Positions 52,188 through 62,080 of a stretch of DNA of 64,000 nucleotides are shown one piece after another. Under the pieces are notes generated by a model, which was not told where the DNA came from, searched no databases, and was given only the letters and a program-made list of their open reading frames with translations. This DNA is from Flavobacterium pokkalii. Lineage in GTDB: Bacteria > Bacteroidota > Bacteroidia > Flavobacteriales > Flavobacteriaceae. Numbering within the stretch: position 1 is the stretch's first letter; the number at the start of each line of letters is the position of its first letter. Location of the stretch: positions 180,766-244,765 of the forward strand of contig NZ_NASZ01000004.1 of assembly GCF_014596575.1 (NCBI RefSeq). The letters run 5' to 3'. Position numbers and translations under genes: made by a program.

Positions 52188-53954
52188 ATGTTTAAATCTA
52201 AGTTATTTGATTCCTTAGGCTTTATCAGGGCTGTATTTTTAATTGCCTTTTTTATCTTAATTTTTCTGGCCTCAATTACATACAGGCACATTAAAGAATT
52301 AGATAAAATAAGCGATTCGATTACTAATACCTATGAAATTTCTATCGAATTAGGTCAACTTATTTCTTTTATAAAAGACGCCGAAACCGGTCACAGAGGC
52401 TACATCATTACAAACGATTCCATCTATTTGGAACCATTTATCGATGCCCGAAAAAATGTCAATCGTTCGTTTCAAAACTTAAACAACACCATCCAGAACG
52501 ACGCCAAAAAAGAGCTTCAACTCAAACGAATTTACGATTTGGTTGACCGTCGTTTTTCCTATTTCAAAAATCATTTTTCTAATAAAAAAGAATTTAACGA
52601 CGATTTCAAAAACGGAAAATTAGTCATGGATTCCCTGAGAATGGAATTAGACAACATGCTCAACACCGAAAACAAATTATTAGATTCTAAAGGAAGGCTT
52701 TACCGTTACAACAATTCCAATACACCGCTAATTGTTTTTTCGACTTTCTTGATTTCCATCTTAATTTTAGGTTTGGGTTATTTGCGAATTATCAAAAACT
52801 ACAACGACTTAATCAATCAAAACATCCGATTAAAAATATTTGATGAATCCAGCAAACAAGCCGAAATTTTGGGAAAATACGGAAGCTGGCTGTTAAATCT
52901 GGAAGACAAAACTTTTAATTATTCCGACAATCAGTTTCGTTTATTAGGCTGCGAACCGGAATCTTTCCTGCCTACTTTCGAAAATTCATTAGATGCAGTG
53001 CATCCGGACGACCGGGAAATCCTTATCGAAGCTTTTCAGCAAGCAGAAACAAGCGAATTATTGCCGCTGATTCATTACCGAATTATTAAAAAAGACACGC
53101 TGGAAGTTCGCCATTTTCGATCAACAGCCAAAATATTCGTAGATCGTTTGGGCAACAAAAACATGATTGGAACCACGCAGGATATTAGCGACGATTTCAA
53201 TAAAACACAGTTAATCGAGTTACGAAATAAAGAATTGGAACTAAACAACAAAGAATTGATGGAATTCAATCACGTTGCCAGTCATGATTTGCAGGAACCG
53301 CTGCGAAAAATCCAGACTTTTATTTCCCGAATTGAATATAAAGAGAAAGATCATTTATCGGAAACTGCCCAAAGTTATTTTGAAAAAATTCAGGAAGCTT
53401 CTAACCGAATGCGCATTTTGATTGACGATTTATTGCAATATTCAAGAACCAGCCGTTCGGAAAAAACTTTTGAAATTACCGATTTAAATACCATTGTGGC
53501 AAACGCTATAAGCGAACTTTCGGAAAATATTGAAGAGAAAAAAGCCGAAATTCATGTTGAAAAACTACATCAGGTGCAAGGTGTTCCGTTTCAACTTCAA
53601 CAGTTGTTTATTAACATCATCGGGAATTCTTTAAAATATTCAAAAACTGAAGAAGCACCTTTGATTACCATTAGTTCCAAAAAAGTAAAAGCATCTAAAA
53701 CACCAAAACTAAACGATCATTCCAAAAAAGAATACATCAAAATAACTTTTAAAGACAACGGATTAGGTTTTGAACAAAAATATGCCGAAAAAATCTTCCA
53801 GCTTTTCAACAGATTACATGGCAAAAAAGAGTTTCCGGGAACCGGCGTAGGACTGGCTATTTGTAAAAAAATAGTCAAAAATCACAAAGGCTATATTTTT
53901 GCAAAAGGAAAACCAGACGAAGGTGCTGTTTTTGAAATTTATTTGCCTGTTTGA
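52188..53954 (+). CDS. CHASE3-PAS sensor histidine kinase
   Basis: A 588-residue kinase with membrane spans at about 12-30 and 183-203 flanking a periplasmic CHASE3 domain (FIKDAETGHRGYIITND). A PAS-like domain follows (about 220-340), then HisKA with phosphoacceptor His366 (VASHDLQEPLRK), and the ATPase with N box FINIIGNSLKYS and G boxes FKDNGLGFEQ, FPGTGVGLAICKKIV. It ends an operon with the receiver and the AraC-type regulator. Confidence 0.94.
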   Translation: MFKSKLFDSLGFIRAVFLIAFFILIFLASITYRHIKELDKISDSITNTYEISIELGQLISFIKDAETGHRGYIITNDSIYLEPFIDARKNVNRSFQNLNNTIQNDAKKELQLKRIYDLVDRRFSYFKNHFSNKKEFNDDFKNGKLVMDSLRMELDNMLNTENKLLDSKGRLYRYNNSNTPLIVFSTFLISILILGLGYLRIIKNYNDLINQNIRLKIFDESSKQAEILGKYGSWLLNLEDKTFNYSDNQFRLLGCEPESFLPTFENSLDAVHPDDREILIEAFQQAETSELLPLIHYRIIKKDTLEVRHFRSTAKIFVDRLGNKNMIGTTQDISDDFNKTQLIELRNKELELNNKELMEFNHVASHDLQEPLRKIQTFISRIEYKEKDHLSETAQSYFEKIQEASNRMRILIDDLLQYSRTSRSEKTFEITDLNTIVANAISELSENIEEKKAEIHVEKLHQVQGVPFQLQQLFINIIGNSLKYSKTEEAPLITISSKKVKASKTPKLNDHSKKEYIKITFKDNGLGFEQKYAEKIFQLFNRLHGKKEFPGTGVGLAICKKIVKNHKGYIFAKGKPDEGAVFEIYLPV

Positions 53955-54038
53955 TAAAAACGAATTATATAATATTATTAAGGAATCATATAAAATTACC
54001 AAGAGTCTTTTTATTTATTTTTACACAAAATTCACCAA

Positions 54039-54590
54039 ATGACCACAATAAGAAGCATCAGACCTGTTTTCTTTTTCATTCTGCTTCCTCTCTGTTGCAG
54101 TATGTTTGTAACATCCTGTGAGAAAAAAAACAAAGAAAACAAAGAAGCTAAAATTGAAACACCTAAAACCAACACTAAAGTAAGTGAATTTGTTTTAACT
54201 GAAATTGCCGAATCCAATCTGAAAATAGTAGCCATTTCCCAAAAAGCACGGGAAAGAAAAATACCAAGCAGTACTCAAAATGTTTTACTGCAAATAGAAG
54301 AAAACCATACCCAATTTAAAAATACCATTAGAAAAATTGCCAAAGACAATTACATCATTATTCCAAATACACTTTACGACACCACAACTTTAAAAAGTTT
54401 TATCAGCGAAGTAAGCACCAGTATGTATTTAAAAAAACTTCATAACTCCCTCCTCGCCGAATTAGAACTTTATAAAAAAACCGCAACAACAAGCCTGAAT
54501 AACGACTTATTAGACCTGACAAAAGTAGCAATTCCAATTATCCAACAAAATATTGCCAGCATTCAGGAAGAGCAAAAAATGCATCCCTAA
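54039..54590 (+). CDS. hypothetical helical lipoprotein, DUF4142-like
   Basis: A 183-residue lipoprotein (CCSMFVTSCEKK, probable acylated Cys27). The mature part is helical; EFVLTEIAESNLKIVAISQKA, then IEENHTQFKNTIRKIAKDN and IIIPNTLYD recall DUF4142 proteins, in which short helices form a ferritin-like bundle. The match is by eye. It is followed by a terminator, so it is separate from the genes at 54773-57197. Confidence 0.65.
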   Translation: MTTIRSIRPVFFFILLPLCCSMFVTSCEKKNKENKEAKIETPKTNTKVSEFVLTEIAESNLKIVAISQKARERKIPSSTQNVLLQIEENHTQFKNTIRKIAKDNYIIIPNTLYDTTTLKSFISEVSTSMYLKKLHNSLLAELELYKKTATTSLNNDLLDLTKVAIPIIQQNIASIQEEQKMHP

Positions 54591-54606
54591 ACCCTAGTAT
54601 AAATTC

Positions 54607-54636
54607 TAAAAGCGCCTTTTTCGGGCGTTTTTTTTG
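54607..54636 (+). terminator. terminator of 54039-54590
   Basis: AAAGCGCC / GGCGTTT stem (one G-T pair), T8 run. Confidence 0.7.
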
Positions 54637-54772
54637 TGCCAAAATGTAAAATGGCAATTGTATAAAAGTCTCAAAATATCCTGTAACATTTTTAATACAA
54701 AGATGTTGCAATTTTGTACTGTATCCTGGGAACTACATATAAATCCAATTTGATAACTTAAAATACAATGCC

Positions 54773-55402
54773 ATGAAAAATTTAGTATTAGCCGCATTTT
54801 TATGCTTCACATTCGTAAATTTTACAAAAGCACAAAGCCTAAGTCCGTCAGCAGGTATAAAAGGAGGTCTTAATTTTACAAATCTTTATACGGACGATGT
54901 TGACGATAATAATGTTTTAAGCAGTTTTAATGCCGGTGTCTATGCCAATTTACCTGTCTCTCCGGCTGTTTCCATCCAACCAGAGCTGAACTTTTCCAGA
55001 AAAGGTGCCGAATTAGTATATGATAATGCTTTTGCCACCGGAACTACCCGATTAAAACTAAATTATCTTGAAATGCCTGTTTTATTAAAACTGAATGTAA
55101 CTCCAAACTTCAATATTCACTTTGGTCCTTATGCGGCCTATTTAATTGACGGAAAAGCCACTAACGAAAGTAACAACAGTAGTTTCAACTTTGAAGAAAA
55201 CATCAATAATGATGATTTAAACAAATGGGATTACGGTTTATCGGGAGGAGTTGGTTTTGACTTTGCGTCAACTTCATTAGGAATTCGTTACAACTATGGT
55301 TTGCAAACCATTGGGAAAGAAAGAACTTTTGGTGGAAGCACCTATACCTTTCCCGACTCAAAAAACAGCGCTTTGAGTTTATATATTGGTTTCAAACTCT
55401 AA
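54773..55402 (+). CDS. outer-membrane beta-barrel (porin family) protein
   Basis: A 209-residue secreted protein with a signal peptide (cleavage near TKA-QSL). The body is a PorT/OMP_b-brl-like eight-strand barrel: GIKGGLNFTNLYTDD, SIQPELNFSRKGAE, LNYLEMPVLLKLNVTP, NIHFGPYAAYL and a C-terminus LSLYIGFKL. It is the first of five small envelope genes on the same strand. Confidence 0.85.
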   Translation: MKNLVLAAFLCFTFVNFTKAQSLSPSAGIKGGLNFTNLYTDDVDDNNVLSSFNAGVYANLPVSPAVSIQPELNFSRKGAELVYDNAFATGTTRLKLNYLEMPVLLKLNVTPNFNIHFGPYAAYLIDGKATNESNNSSFNFEENINNDDLNKWDYGLSGGVGFDFASTSLGIRYNYGLQTIGKERTFGGSTYTFPDSKNSALSLYIGFKL

Positions 55403-55429
55403 TATTTTTAATCTAAAAACAAGGAAATC

Positions 55430-55582
55430 ATGGGAAATATACTTTATCTGGCCGCAGTATTATTAGTAATATTTTGGGCCTTAGGATTCTTCATCTACAG
55501 TATCGGAAGTCTGATTCATATTTTATTAGTGATTGCAGTAATTGCGGTACTTATGAGAATTATTAGCGGAAAACAACTTTAA
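55430..55582 (+). CDS. Lmo0937-type small membrane protein
   Basis: A 50-residue protein encoded from ATG 55430 to TAA 55580-55582. It contains two hydrophobic stretches (YLAAVLLVIFWALGFFIYS and IHILLVIAVIAVLMRII) and ends in GKQL. This matches the Lmo0937/DUF5670 type of tiny membrane proteins often found in stress-induced operons. It is 27 bases after the porin and 25 bases before the YtxH gene. Confidence 0.8.
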   Translation: MGNILYLAAVLLVIFWALGFFIYSIGSLIHILLVIAVIAVLMRIISGKQL

Positions 55583-55607
55583 AAAATAACCCTAAAATCT
55601 ATATATT

Positions 55608-55874
55608 ATGAAAACAAATAAAGTAGTGCTGGCAGCAATTGGCGGACTGGCAGCAGGAGCAGCTTTAGGAATACTATTTGCACCCCAAAGCGGGAAAAAA
55701 ACCAGAAAGAAAATCGCAGAAAAATCCAAAGCACTTAAAGAACACGCAAAAGAAGATTTTGACAAACTGATTGAAAAAATAGATCATAAATACAAAACAA
55801 TTTCTGATGATGCGCATCGATTGCTTCAGGAAAGCAAATCGAAAGCCGAGAACGGAATGACTAACAAAATCTAA
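55608..55874 (+). CDS. YtxH-domain protein
   Basis: An 88-residue protein beginning with a hydrophobic, Gly/Ala-rich segment (LAAIGGLAAGAALGILFAP) followed by QSGKKTRKKIAEKS and a helical tail: the YtxH/GvpP pattern. Such proteins are general stress-induced and membrane-anchored. It belongs to the small-gene cluster 54773-57197. Confidence 0.88.
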   Translation: MKTNKVVLAAIGGLAAGAALGILFAPQSGKKTRKKIAEKSKALKEHAKEDFDKLIEKIDHKYKTISDDAHRLLQESKSKAENGMTNKI

Positions 55875-55940
55875 ACAGCATCTTTCTATTCAAAAAAGAA
55901 TTAAGCAAAAAATAATTGTAAAACTCAAATCGAATTCATC

Positions 55941-56477
55941 ATGAAAAATGTAATCCAAAATATCGCGGTCTTATTTTTATTTCTTCTGGGAACCACTTCC
56001 ATAATGGCTCAGGATATTCCGGGAGATAAATATGAACAAAAATTCAAATTAGGTATTGGTGCCAATGTGGGTTATCCTTTTGAAGACCCATACAACTTAA
56101 ATGTTGGCGGAGATGTTCGTTTACAATATGATTTATCTAAAAGATATTCGCTTACAGCAACCACAGGTTTTAGTAATTTATTCGTTAGCGGAGATGACAA
56201 TGATTTAGGTTATATTCCTGCCAAATTAGGTTTTAAAGCCTTTGTTTTAAAAGACAAATTCTACTTAATGGGAGAAGCCGGAGCTGCATTTGCAGTAACC
56301 AATAAATACAACGACAAATCATTGTTATTAAGTCCGGGAATTGGTTATGCAACTAAATACATCGATATCAGTGTACGTTATGAATACTTACCTGATTTCC
56401 CTTCGATAAGAAACGATGCCGCCGACAAAGGTCTGGGACAAGTTGCTTTACGATTGGCTTACGGATTTAAACTTTAA
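55941..56477 (+). CDS. outer-membrane beta-barrel protein
   Basis: A 178-residue secreted protein (signal cleaved near IMA-QDI) with strands KLGIGANVGYPFED, LQYDLSKRYSLTATTGF, YLMGEAGAAFAVTN, LSPGIGYATKYIDISVRY and a final LRLAYGFKL. The alternation and the terminal hydrophobic strand fit a small barrel. No family name can be given. Confidence 0.8.
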   Translation: MKNVIQNIAVLFLFLLGTTSIMAQDIPGDKYEQKFKLGIGANVGYPFEDPYNLNVGGDVRLQYDLSKRYSLTATTGFSNLFVSGDDNDLGYIPAKLGFKAFVLKDKFYLMGEAGAAFAVTNKYNDKSLLLSPGIGYATKYIDISVRYEYLPDFPSIRNDAADKGLGQVALRLAYGFKL

Positions 56478-56549
56478 AGAAAAAGATGAGTAGTATGTAA
56501 AAAATACTACTCACAAATCAACTTCATATTAATTTAAAATAGAAAACCT

Positions 56550-57197
56550 ATGAAAAATATCCATAAATATATAGCTTTAACTGTTCTGGTCACCCTTAGT
56601 GTTTCCTGTAAAGATGAAAAACAGGAAATGGCACATCAAAAAGTGGCTCAATTTACAATGTATGTCGATTCTATCAGCCGGGTAGCTACTGATGAAACCA
56701 CCAAAAACTGGGAAAGCATTCAGGCCCGATATGAAAAAGTCAAAATGGAAGCCCAGGACGCCATGAATCAACTGGAAAATAAAATGGACATGGAAACCCT
56801 GATTGATAAAGCCGACAGCAAATATGAAGAATACAAAGCTGCAGTTCTTTTAAAAAGAGATGCTATGTTGCGTGAAAATTTCAGAAATAGCTTTTTTACC
56901 GAAAATGTAGGCGAAGACATGAAATTTGAATGGGTAAATAAAGACAATATTGCTGATGTTTATTTGCATTTTATTGGCACTATCGAACAAAATAAAGATT
57001 CTTACACCAGAGAAGACTGGGATGAAATTAAACTTATCTACGAAGCTTTAGATACCCGTAAAAACACTGTTGAAAAAGAAGGTTTATCTTCTAAAGACAA
57101 CATCAAAATTGCTGGTTTGAAAATAAAATTTGCCACTCTTTACCAAATAAACAGAGCTACTGCTAAATCTAAAGAGAATACAGAAGCTAAAGAATAA
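56550..57197 (+). CDS. DUF6565-like lipoprotein
   Basis: A 215-residue lipoprotein (LSVSCKDE, acylated Cys20). The mature protein is a charged helical bundle; repeated blocks such as TTKNWESIQARYEKVKMEA and YTREDWDEIKLIYEALD each contain a W-x-x-I-x-x-x-Y pattern. This is the DUF6565 look, known in stress-type operons of Bacteroidota with YtxH and Lmo0937-like genes. Role unknown. Followed by a terminator. Confidence 0.78.
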   Translation: MKNIHKYIALTVLVTLSVSCKDEKQEMAHQKVAQFTMYVDSISRVATDETTKNWESIQARYEKVKMEAQDAMNQLENKMDMETLIDKADSKYEEYKAAVLLKRDAMLRENFRNSFFTENVGEDMKFEWVNKDNIADVYLHFIGTIEQNKDSYTREDWDEIKLIYEALDTRKNTVEKEGLSSKDNIKIAGLKIKFATLYQINRATAKSKENTEAKE

Positions 57198-57227
57198 GCC
57201 CCCCATTTCTACTTCTATTTATATAAA

Positions 57228-57268
57228 AAAAGCTCCCTCTTTTCGACTTAAAGAGGGAGCTTTCCTTT
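57228..57268 (+). terminator. terminator of 54773-57197
   Basis: AAAGCTCCCTCTTT / AAAGAGGGAGCTTT stem with a 7-base loop and T-rich end. Confidence 0.85.
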
Positions 57269-57280
57269 TTAAACAAAACA

Positions 57281-57310
57281 AAAAATGAGGCACTCAGGCC
57301 TCATTTTTTT
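57281..57310 (-). terminator. terminator of the OmpA gene
   Basis: AAAAATGAGGC / GCCTCATTTTT stem with a 6-base loop, just after the OmpA gene stop. Confidence 0.8.
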
Positions 57311-57326
57311 ATCAATCTAAATTAAA

Positions 57327-59390
57327 TTATTTTACTACAATAATTTCTACTCTACGATTTTGAGCTCTGCCTTCCACTGTTTTGTTAGAAGCAATTGGTT
57401 TAGTAATTCCATAACCTTCAGAAGAAAGTCTGTCAGCGCTGATACCTTTGGCAATTAAATAATCTTTAACTGCTGCGGCTCTGTCTTTTGATAACTGAAG
57501 ATTTTTAGCGGCATTACCTGTACTATCAGTATGACCTTCTAATTTGAAATTAGCGTTGCTGTATTCATTCATCACTTTTACAATTTCATCTAATTTCGCA
57601 GTAGATTCTGCTTTAATAGTTGCTTTAGAAGTGTCAAATAAAACAGATTTAGAGAAATCATTTAATTTTTTAATCACTTCAGTAGTTACTTCAGGACAAC
57701 CGTTATTAGCCAAAGTTCCTTTTACTTTAGGACATTTATCATCTTTGTCTAAAACACCATCACTGTCAGTATCCGGCCAAGGACAACCTGCATTTTCTTT
57801 TGGTCCGGCAACAGATGGACATTTATCATCTTTATCCAAAACCCCATCATTATCTTTATCTTCCCATGGACAACCTTTATTAGCAGTTGGTCCGGCAACA
57901 GTTGGACATTTATCGTCTTTATCTAAAACGCCATCATTATCCTGATCTCCCCAAGGACATCCGTTATTTTCAACTGGCCCTGCAACAGTAGGACAAGCAT
58001 CATCTTTATCTAAGATACCATCTCCATCCTGATCTTTATCTTTTGCTTTCTTTTGATAAACAGGAATTTTAAATCCTAAATGAATATCAGCAGCTCTGGA
58101 ACTTTTTGAAATGGCATTTGAAATAATTGAACCTGAACCAATAAAGAAAATTCCTGTTCTCAAACCTAAACCGGCTTGTACTTGTTTGCTATAATCCATA
58201 TAAGATACCGGAATATAAGCACTAAACCATCTTGACTCGTAACGAGGAGTTAAACTTACACGGTTAGCAATACTGTTTTGATTTAATTTGTCTTTACTTA
58301 CCACACCTAAATCACCATTGGCATTCAAATAGAATTTTTTGTAAATATTCCAATCTACATCAGCATGTAAAGCAGTTGGTAAATATGATTTAACAGTTCC
58401 GTTTATTACTGTTTTATTTGTGTACAGATCATAAATACCATCAGCATTGTCTAAATCATCCTGAGTAAAAGTATCATTTAGATTATACAAATTGCGAATT
58501 CCTTTTTCATATTTCATAGAACCAATATCGGTAACAGAAATACCAAAACGTAACTTGTATTTATTTACTTCTTTTAAGTCGTTGATATCAGCTCTGTCTG
58601 CGGTGTATTCCGGTCTCCATTCATATGTCAAACCTAAATCAAATCCGAAACCTCTTGATTTTGAATCAATCTCTAAATCTGAATTCGTTTCAAAATCCTG
58701 ACTAGAACCATAAACTGCTGAACCAGTAGTTGTATAAGTGCTATTTTCTGGCAAAATCAAATCCTCATTAAATTCCATTGTTACATCATTTCCCTGAATA
58801 TGATAATTAGCTACTCCTTGTAAATATTTAGCAGTAATACCTCCTTTTAAGAAATGTTGTCCTCTTTGGTATAAAACTGCTGCATAAGAAATTCCTAATT
58901 CCCCCCATGAATTCCCAACTCCATTAAAACTTCCTACGTTTGCCTCAGGAAAACTTTCCATATCATCTTTTGCAAGATCATTAATTACCTGTCCATTAAC
59001 CCCTATAACGTTAACAAAAGCTCTTGCTCTTGTATAAACGGCTAATGAATGCTTAGGAGCTATGTTAAACATAACCGATGGTCCCATAACATCGGTATTA
59101 AAAGCTGCGTTATTAGCATTACTAAAACTTTTTTTAGCTTCTAAATCAAAATCATAACCGTCCTTAAAAACGTCAAAAATCTTAACTCCGTAGGCGTCAT
59201 TAGTTACTGATGAACTCATTGAAAACAAATTGATATCTGTTTTAAAACGAGAGTCAACTATAGACGATGGGTTAAACAAAACTCCCTGAACACCAGCATA
59301 GTTATCATGAGTATAACCTAAATAAGACTGGGCATTTGCCGAAAAAAAGCCGGCAAAGGCAAATAACGAAAGATAAATTCTCTTCTTCAT
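57327..59390 (-). CDS. OmpA-family protein with DUF5723-like barrel and TSP3 repeats
   Basis: A 687-residue outer-membrane protein. After a signal peptide (cleaved near ANA-QSY) comes a long beta-rich part ([21 protein letters not shown] is the DUF5723-like opening; about 20-450). Four thrombospondin type-3 calcium-binding repeats follow ([17 protein letters not shown] and similar, each ending ..NNGCP), then a C-terminal OmpA domain (about 570-687) that binds peptidoglycan with LEGHTDSTG and [11 protein letters not shown]. It should tie the outer membrane to the cell wall. Monocistronic. Confidence 0.9.
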   Translation of the reverse strand: MKKRIYLSLFAFAGFFSANAQSYLGYTHDNYAGVQGVLFNPSSIVDSRFKTDINLFSMSSSVTNDAYGVKIFDVFKDGYDFDLEAKKSFSNANNAAFNTDVMGPSVMFNIAPKHSLAVYTRARAFVNVIGVNGQVINDLAKDDMESFPEANVGSFNGVGNSWGELGISYAAVLYQRGQHFLKGGITAKYLQGVANYHIQGNDVTMEFNEDLILPENSTYTTTGSAVYGSSQDFETNSDLEIDSKSRGFGFDLGLTYEWRPEYTADRADINDLKEVNKYKLRFGISVTDIGSMKYEKGIRNLYNLNDTFTQDDLDNADGIYDLYTNKTVINGTVKSYLPTALHADVDWNIYKKFYLNANGDLGVVSKDKLNQNSIANRVSLTPRYESRWFSAYIPVSYMDYSKQVQAGLGLRTGIFFIGSGSIISNAISKSSRAADIHLGFKIPVYQKKAKDKDQDGDGILDKDDACPTVAGPVENNGCPWGDQDNDGVLDKDDKCPTVAGPTANKGCPWEDKDNDGVLDKDDKCPSVAGPKENAGCPWPDTDSDGVLDKDDKCPKVKGTLANNGCPEVTTEVIKKLNDFSKSVLFDTSKATIKAESTAKLDEIVKVMNEYSNANFKLEGHTDSTGNAAKNLQLSKDRAAAVKDYLIAKGISADRLSSEGYGITKPIASNKTVEGRAQNRRVEIIVVK
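57700..58030 (-). repeat. four TSP3 coding repeats
   Basis: Within the OmpA-family gene, near-identical copies of about 84 bases encode [24 protein letters not shown] units with linker xNxGCPW. They are protein repeats conserved at DNA level, able to recombine. Confidence 0.7.
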
Positions 59391-59426
59391 ACATAATACT
59401 ATTTAGTTAATAATTTAGGGCAAAAA

Positions 59427-59470
59427 AAAAAAGCACTTAATTTACAAACGCAAATTAAGTGCTTTTTCTT
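59427..59470 (-). terminator. prfA terminator
   Basis: AAAGCACTTAATTT / AAATTAAGTGCTTT stem with an 8-base loop, followed on the minus strand by a long T run. Confidence 0.85.
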
Positions 59471-59524
59471 ATTAATTTAAATAAAAAATTGTGTTTTTTT
59501 TAACAAATAATATTCAGTTAACGA

Positions 59525-60601
59525 TTAGAAAACCTCGCTGGCTTCTTTTAGTTTTTCAGTATTGTTCACTAATTGTAACTCATCTACAATTTTCTGAATA
59601 TCACCATTCATAATATTCCCTAAATCATACAGAGTCAAACCAATTCGGTGATCCGTTACGCGACCCTGAGCATAATTATAAGTTCTAATTTTAGCCGAAC
59701 GGTCTCCGGAACTTACCTGAGAACTACGTTTTGAAGCATCTTCGGCTTGCTTTTTAGCTAATTCCATTTCGTACAAACGGGAGCGTAAAACCTCTAATGC
59801 TTTATCTTTATTTTTATGTTGTGATTTTTGATCCTGACATTGCGCTACTAATCCGGTAGGAATATGCGTTAAACGCACCGCCGATTTGGTCGTATTTACC
59901 GACTGCCCTCCAGGTCCTGATGAACAGAATAAATCAATACGGACATCATTCATATCAATTTGCACGTCAAATTCCTCCGCTTCTGGCAATACCATTACTG
60001 TAGCCGCCGATGTATGTACACGACCTTGTGTTTCGGTTTGAGGCACACGTTGTACACGGTGAACTCCAGCTTCAAATTTTAAAGTTCCGTAAACATCCTC
60101 TCCGGTTACTTCAAAAATAATCTCCTTGAAACCTCCCGAAGTACCTTCATTCATATCCACAACCGATGTTCTCCAACCTTTACTTTCACAATATTTAGTG
60201 TACATTCTAAATAAATCTCCGGCAAAAATACTCGCTTCGTCTCCTCCTGTTCCGGCACGAATTTCCACCATCACATTCTTAGCATCCTCAGGATCTTTAG
60301 GAATCAACATAAACTTGATTTCCTCTTCTAACTGAGGCAATCTTTCCTTGGCTTCATCCAACTGCATTTTAGCCATTTCTACCATATCAGCATCACTTCC
60401 GTCAGCAATAATTTCGTTTGCCTCCTCAATATTAGCCATCAAAAGAACATATTCATCTCTTTTTTCAGCCAAAGCCTTAAGATCTTTATACTCTTTATTT
60501 AACTGTACATAACGTTTTTGATCGGCAATTACATCCGGTTGGATAATCAAATCCGAAATTTCATCAAAACGTTGCTTTACTATCTGAAGTCTGTCTAACA
60601 T
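59525..60601 (-). CDS. prfA: peptide chain release factor 1
   Basis: RF1 reads UAA and UAG and releases the peptide. The 358-residue length is normal. [20 protein letters not shown] is in domain 1-2, the codon-reading loop lies around [14 protein letters not shown], and [15 protein letters not shown] holds the GGQ catalytic motif. The frame opens at 60649, but [12 protein letters not shown] at 60601 is the normal RF1 start and a -7 element is present at 60627-60634. Confidence 0.96.
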   Translation of the reverse strand: MLDRLQIVKQRFDEISDLIIQPDVIADQKRYVQLNKEYKDLKALAEKRDEYVLLMANIEEANEIIADGSDADMVEMAKMQLDEAKERLPQLEEEIKFMLIPKDPEDAKNVMVEIRAGTGGDEASIFAGDLFRMYTKYCESKGWRTSVVDMNEGTSGGFKEIIFEVTGEDVYGTLKFEAGVHRVQRVPQTETQGRVHTSAATVMVLPEAEEFDVQIDMNDVRIDLFCSSGPGGQSVNTTKSAVRLTHIPTGLVAQCQDQKSQHKNKDKALEVLRSRLYEMELAKKQAEDASKRSSQVSSGDRSAKIRTYNYAQGRVTDHRIGLTLYDLGNIMNGDIQKIVDELQLVNNTEKLKEASEVF

Positions 60602-60626
60602 AGTTGTAGTCCTTATAATTGGAGTG

Positions 60627-60634
60627 CAAAAATA
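60627..60634 (-). promoter_or_regulatory. -7 promoter element for prfA
   Basis: TATTTTTG on the minus strand, 25 bases upstream of the chosen start; it rules out the 60649 extension. Confidence 0.5.
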
Positions 60635-60778
60635 CAAAAAAGAATACACATTTTAGAATCCCTCTTTCAGATTTTTTTAAGAGCTATCGGGATTAGCTTT
60701 CACTATATCTTTTTCTGGTTAAAGAAACTAAAAAAAGGATGTTGCTGCCATCAGGGCTAACTAACAGCTTCTTGACAA

Positions 60779-61939
60779 TTAATTTTCTTCCGAAATTTTA
60801 TTCACCATAAAAATCATCACTCCACCTAAAAAAGCCATTATTAAAAAAGCCCATTTCATACTCAAAACTTCTGAAATATAACCCACCATTGGCGGAACTA
60901 CTAAAAATCCTAAATATCCAATCGTAGAAATAGAGGTTAAAGCCGAACCGCTACTCAAATTTTTAGATTTTCCGGCTATACTAAAAACCAAAGGAACCGT
61001 ACAGGAAACCCCAATCCCAATTAAGACAAATCCAAAAATTGTTGTAACCACAAAAGGAAGTAAAAAGCACAATGAAAATCCCAATGAAATAAATATAGCG
61101 CTGTACAACAATATGTTTTTTATACCAAATCGCATCACGGCATAATCTCCACAAAAACGTCCCAGGGTTACTGCCGTCATAAAGAAAACAAAAGCCGCCG
61201 TAGTCATCTTCTGTGACGCATGCAAAACATTTTGAAAATAAATCCCACTCCAATCATACATCGTATTTTCGCAAGCCATTGACACAAAACAAATAATAGC
61301 AAATTTCAACAAGGTTTTATCCGGCATCGAAAAAAACTTAGATTGTTCTTTTGACGGTTCACACTCAATTGTCATTGGATAAAAAGAGGCAGTAACTGCA
61401 AGCATTGCAACACTTATTCCTAACAAATGAAACGAAGGATCTATATGTTGCGTTACCATGACATACCCTAATCCGGCTCCGGCAAATCCAGCCAAACTCC
61501 ATACAGCATGAAAAGTAGTCATAATCGATTTTGGATACAAACGCTGCACTTCTAGCGCCTGTGCATTCATGGACAAATTCAAAATATTACGCGAACCACC
61601 AAATATCAGAAGAATCAAAACCAATTGCCATACAAATGCAGCAAAACCAGGCAAAGCCAAAACGACATTAAACATAACTGCTCCTAACAGCATACAATAA
61701 CGACTGCTCATTATATTTAAAATTCTTCGTGTAAAAGGCATCGTTAACATTAAACCTATTGGAAAAGCAAACAAAACCGTTCCAAATTCAGCTTCCGACA
61801 AATGCAACTGTTCTTTAATCGCCGGAATTCTAGATGCCCAGGAAGAATATCCAAAACCTGAAATAAAGAAAAAAACGGTTGTTGCTAATCGATATCCTTT
61901 GGGAGTCTGACTTTTTTTTCTAAAATAGTCTGTAATCAT
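60779..61939 (-). CDS. MFS transporter, YbjJ-like
   Basis: A 386-residue major facilitator with about 12 membrane spans. Motifs include FFISGFGYSSWASRIPAIK near the N-terminus, the loop PFTRRILNIMSSRY between spans 2 and 3, and MTAVTLGRFCGDYAVMRFG in the second half. These are closest to the YbjJ/FucP-like group. The substrate is unknown. Promoter at 61963-61970. Confidence 0.87.
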   Translation of the reverse strand: MITDYFRKKSQTPKGYRLATTVFFFISGFGYSSWASRIPAIKEQLHLSEAEFGTVLFAFPIGLMLTMPFTRRILNIMSSRYCMLLGAVMFNVVLALPGFAAFVWQLVLILLIFGGSRNILNLSMNAQALEVQRLYPKSIMTTFHAVWSLAGFAGAGLGYVMVTQHIDPSFHLLGISVAMLAVTASFYPMTIECEPSKEQSKFFSMPDKTLLKFAIICFVSMACENTMYDWSGIYFQNVLHASQKMTTAAFVFFMTAVTLGRFCGDYAVMRFGIKNILLYSAIFISLGFSLCFLLPFVVTTIFGFVLIGIGVSCTVPLVFSIAGKSKNLSSGSALTSISTIGYLGFLVVPPMVGYISEVLSMKWAFLIMAFLGGVMIFMVNKISEEN

Positions 61940-61962
61940 TTTATAAATTTCAAATTGGACTG

Positions 61963-61970
61963 CAAAAATA
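61963..61970 (-). promoter_or_regulatory. -7 promoter element for the MFS gene
   Basis: TATTTTTG on the minus strand, 23 bases upstream of the start. Confidence 0.45.
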
Positions 61971-62039
61971 AAGCTTTTAATATGTAAAGAATATTAAAAT
62001 AATGGTAATCTCAACTAATAAAACAAATAGTATTTTTCG

Positions 62040-62047
62040 TAATTTTG
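62040..62047 (+). promoter_or_regulatory. -7 promoter element for 62081-62557
   Basis: TAATTTTG, 33 bases before the ATG. Confidence 0.45.
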
Positions 62048-62080
62048 TCTCGAATTTGACACAACATCAAATCCTTTTTT

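Noticed and set aside
57544..57945. 133-codon plus-strand frame opposite the OmpA gene
   Set aside because: Its internal repeats mirror the TSP3 repeats of the real gene on the other strand.
57700..58030. Possible CRISPR-like repeat array
   Set aside because: The repeats are in frame, encode TSP3 motifs and have no spacer variation typical of CRISPR.
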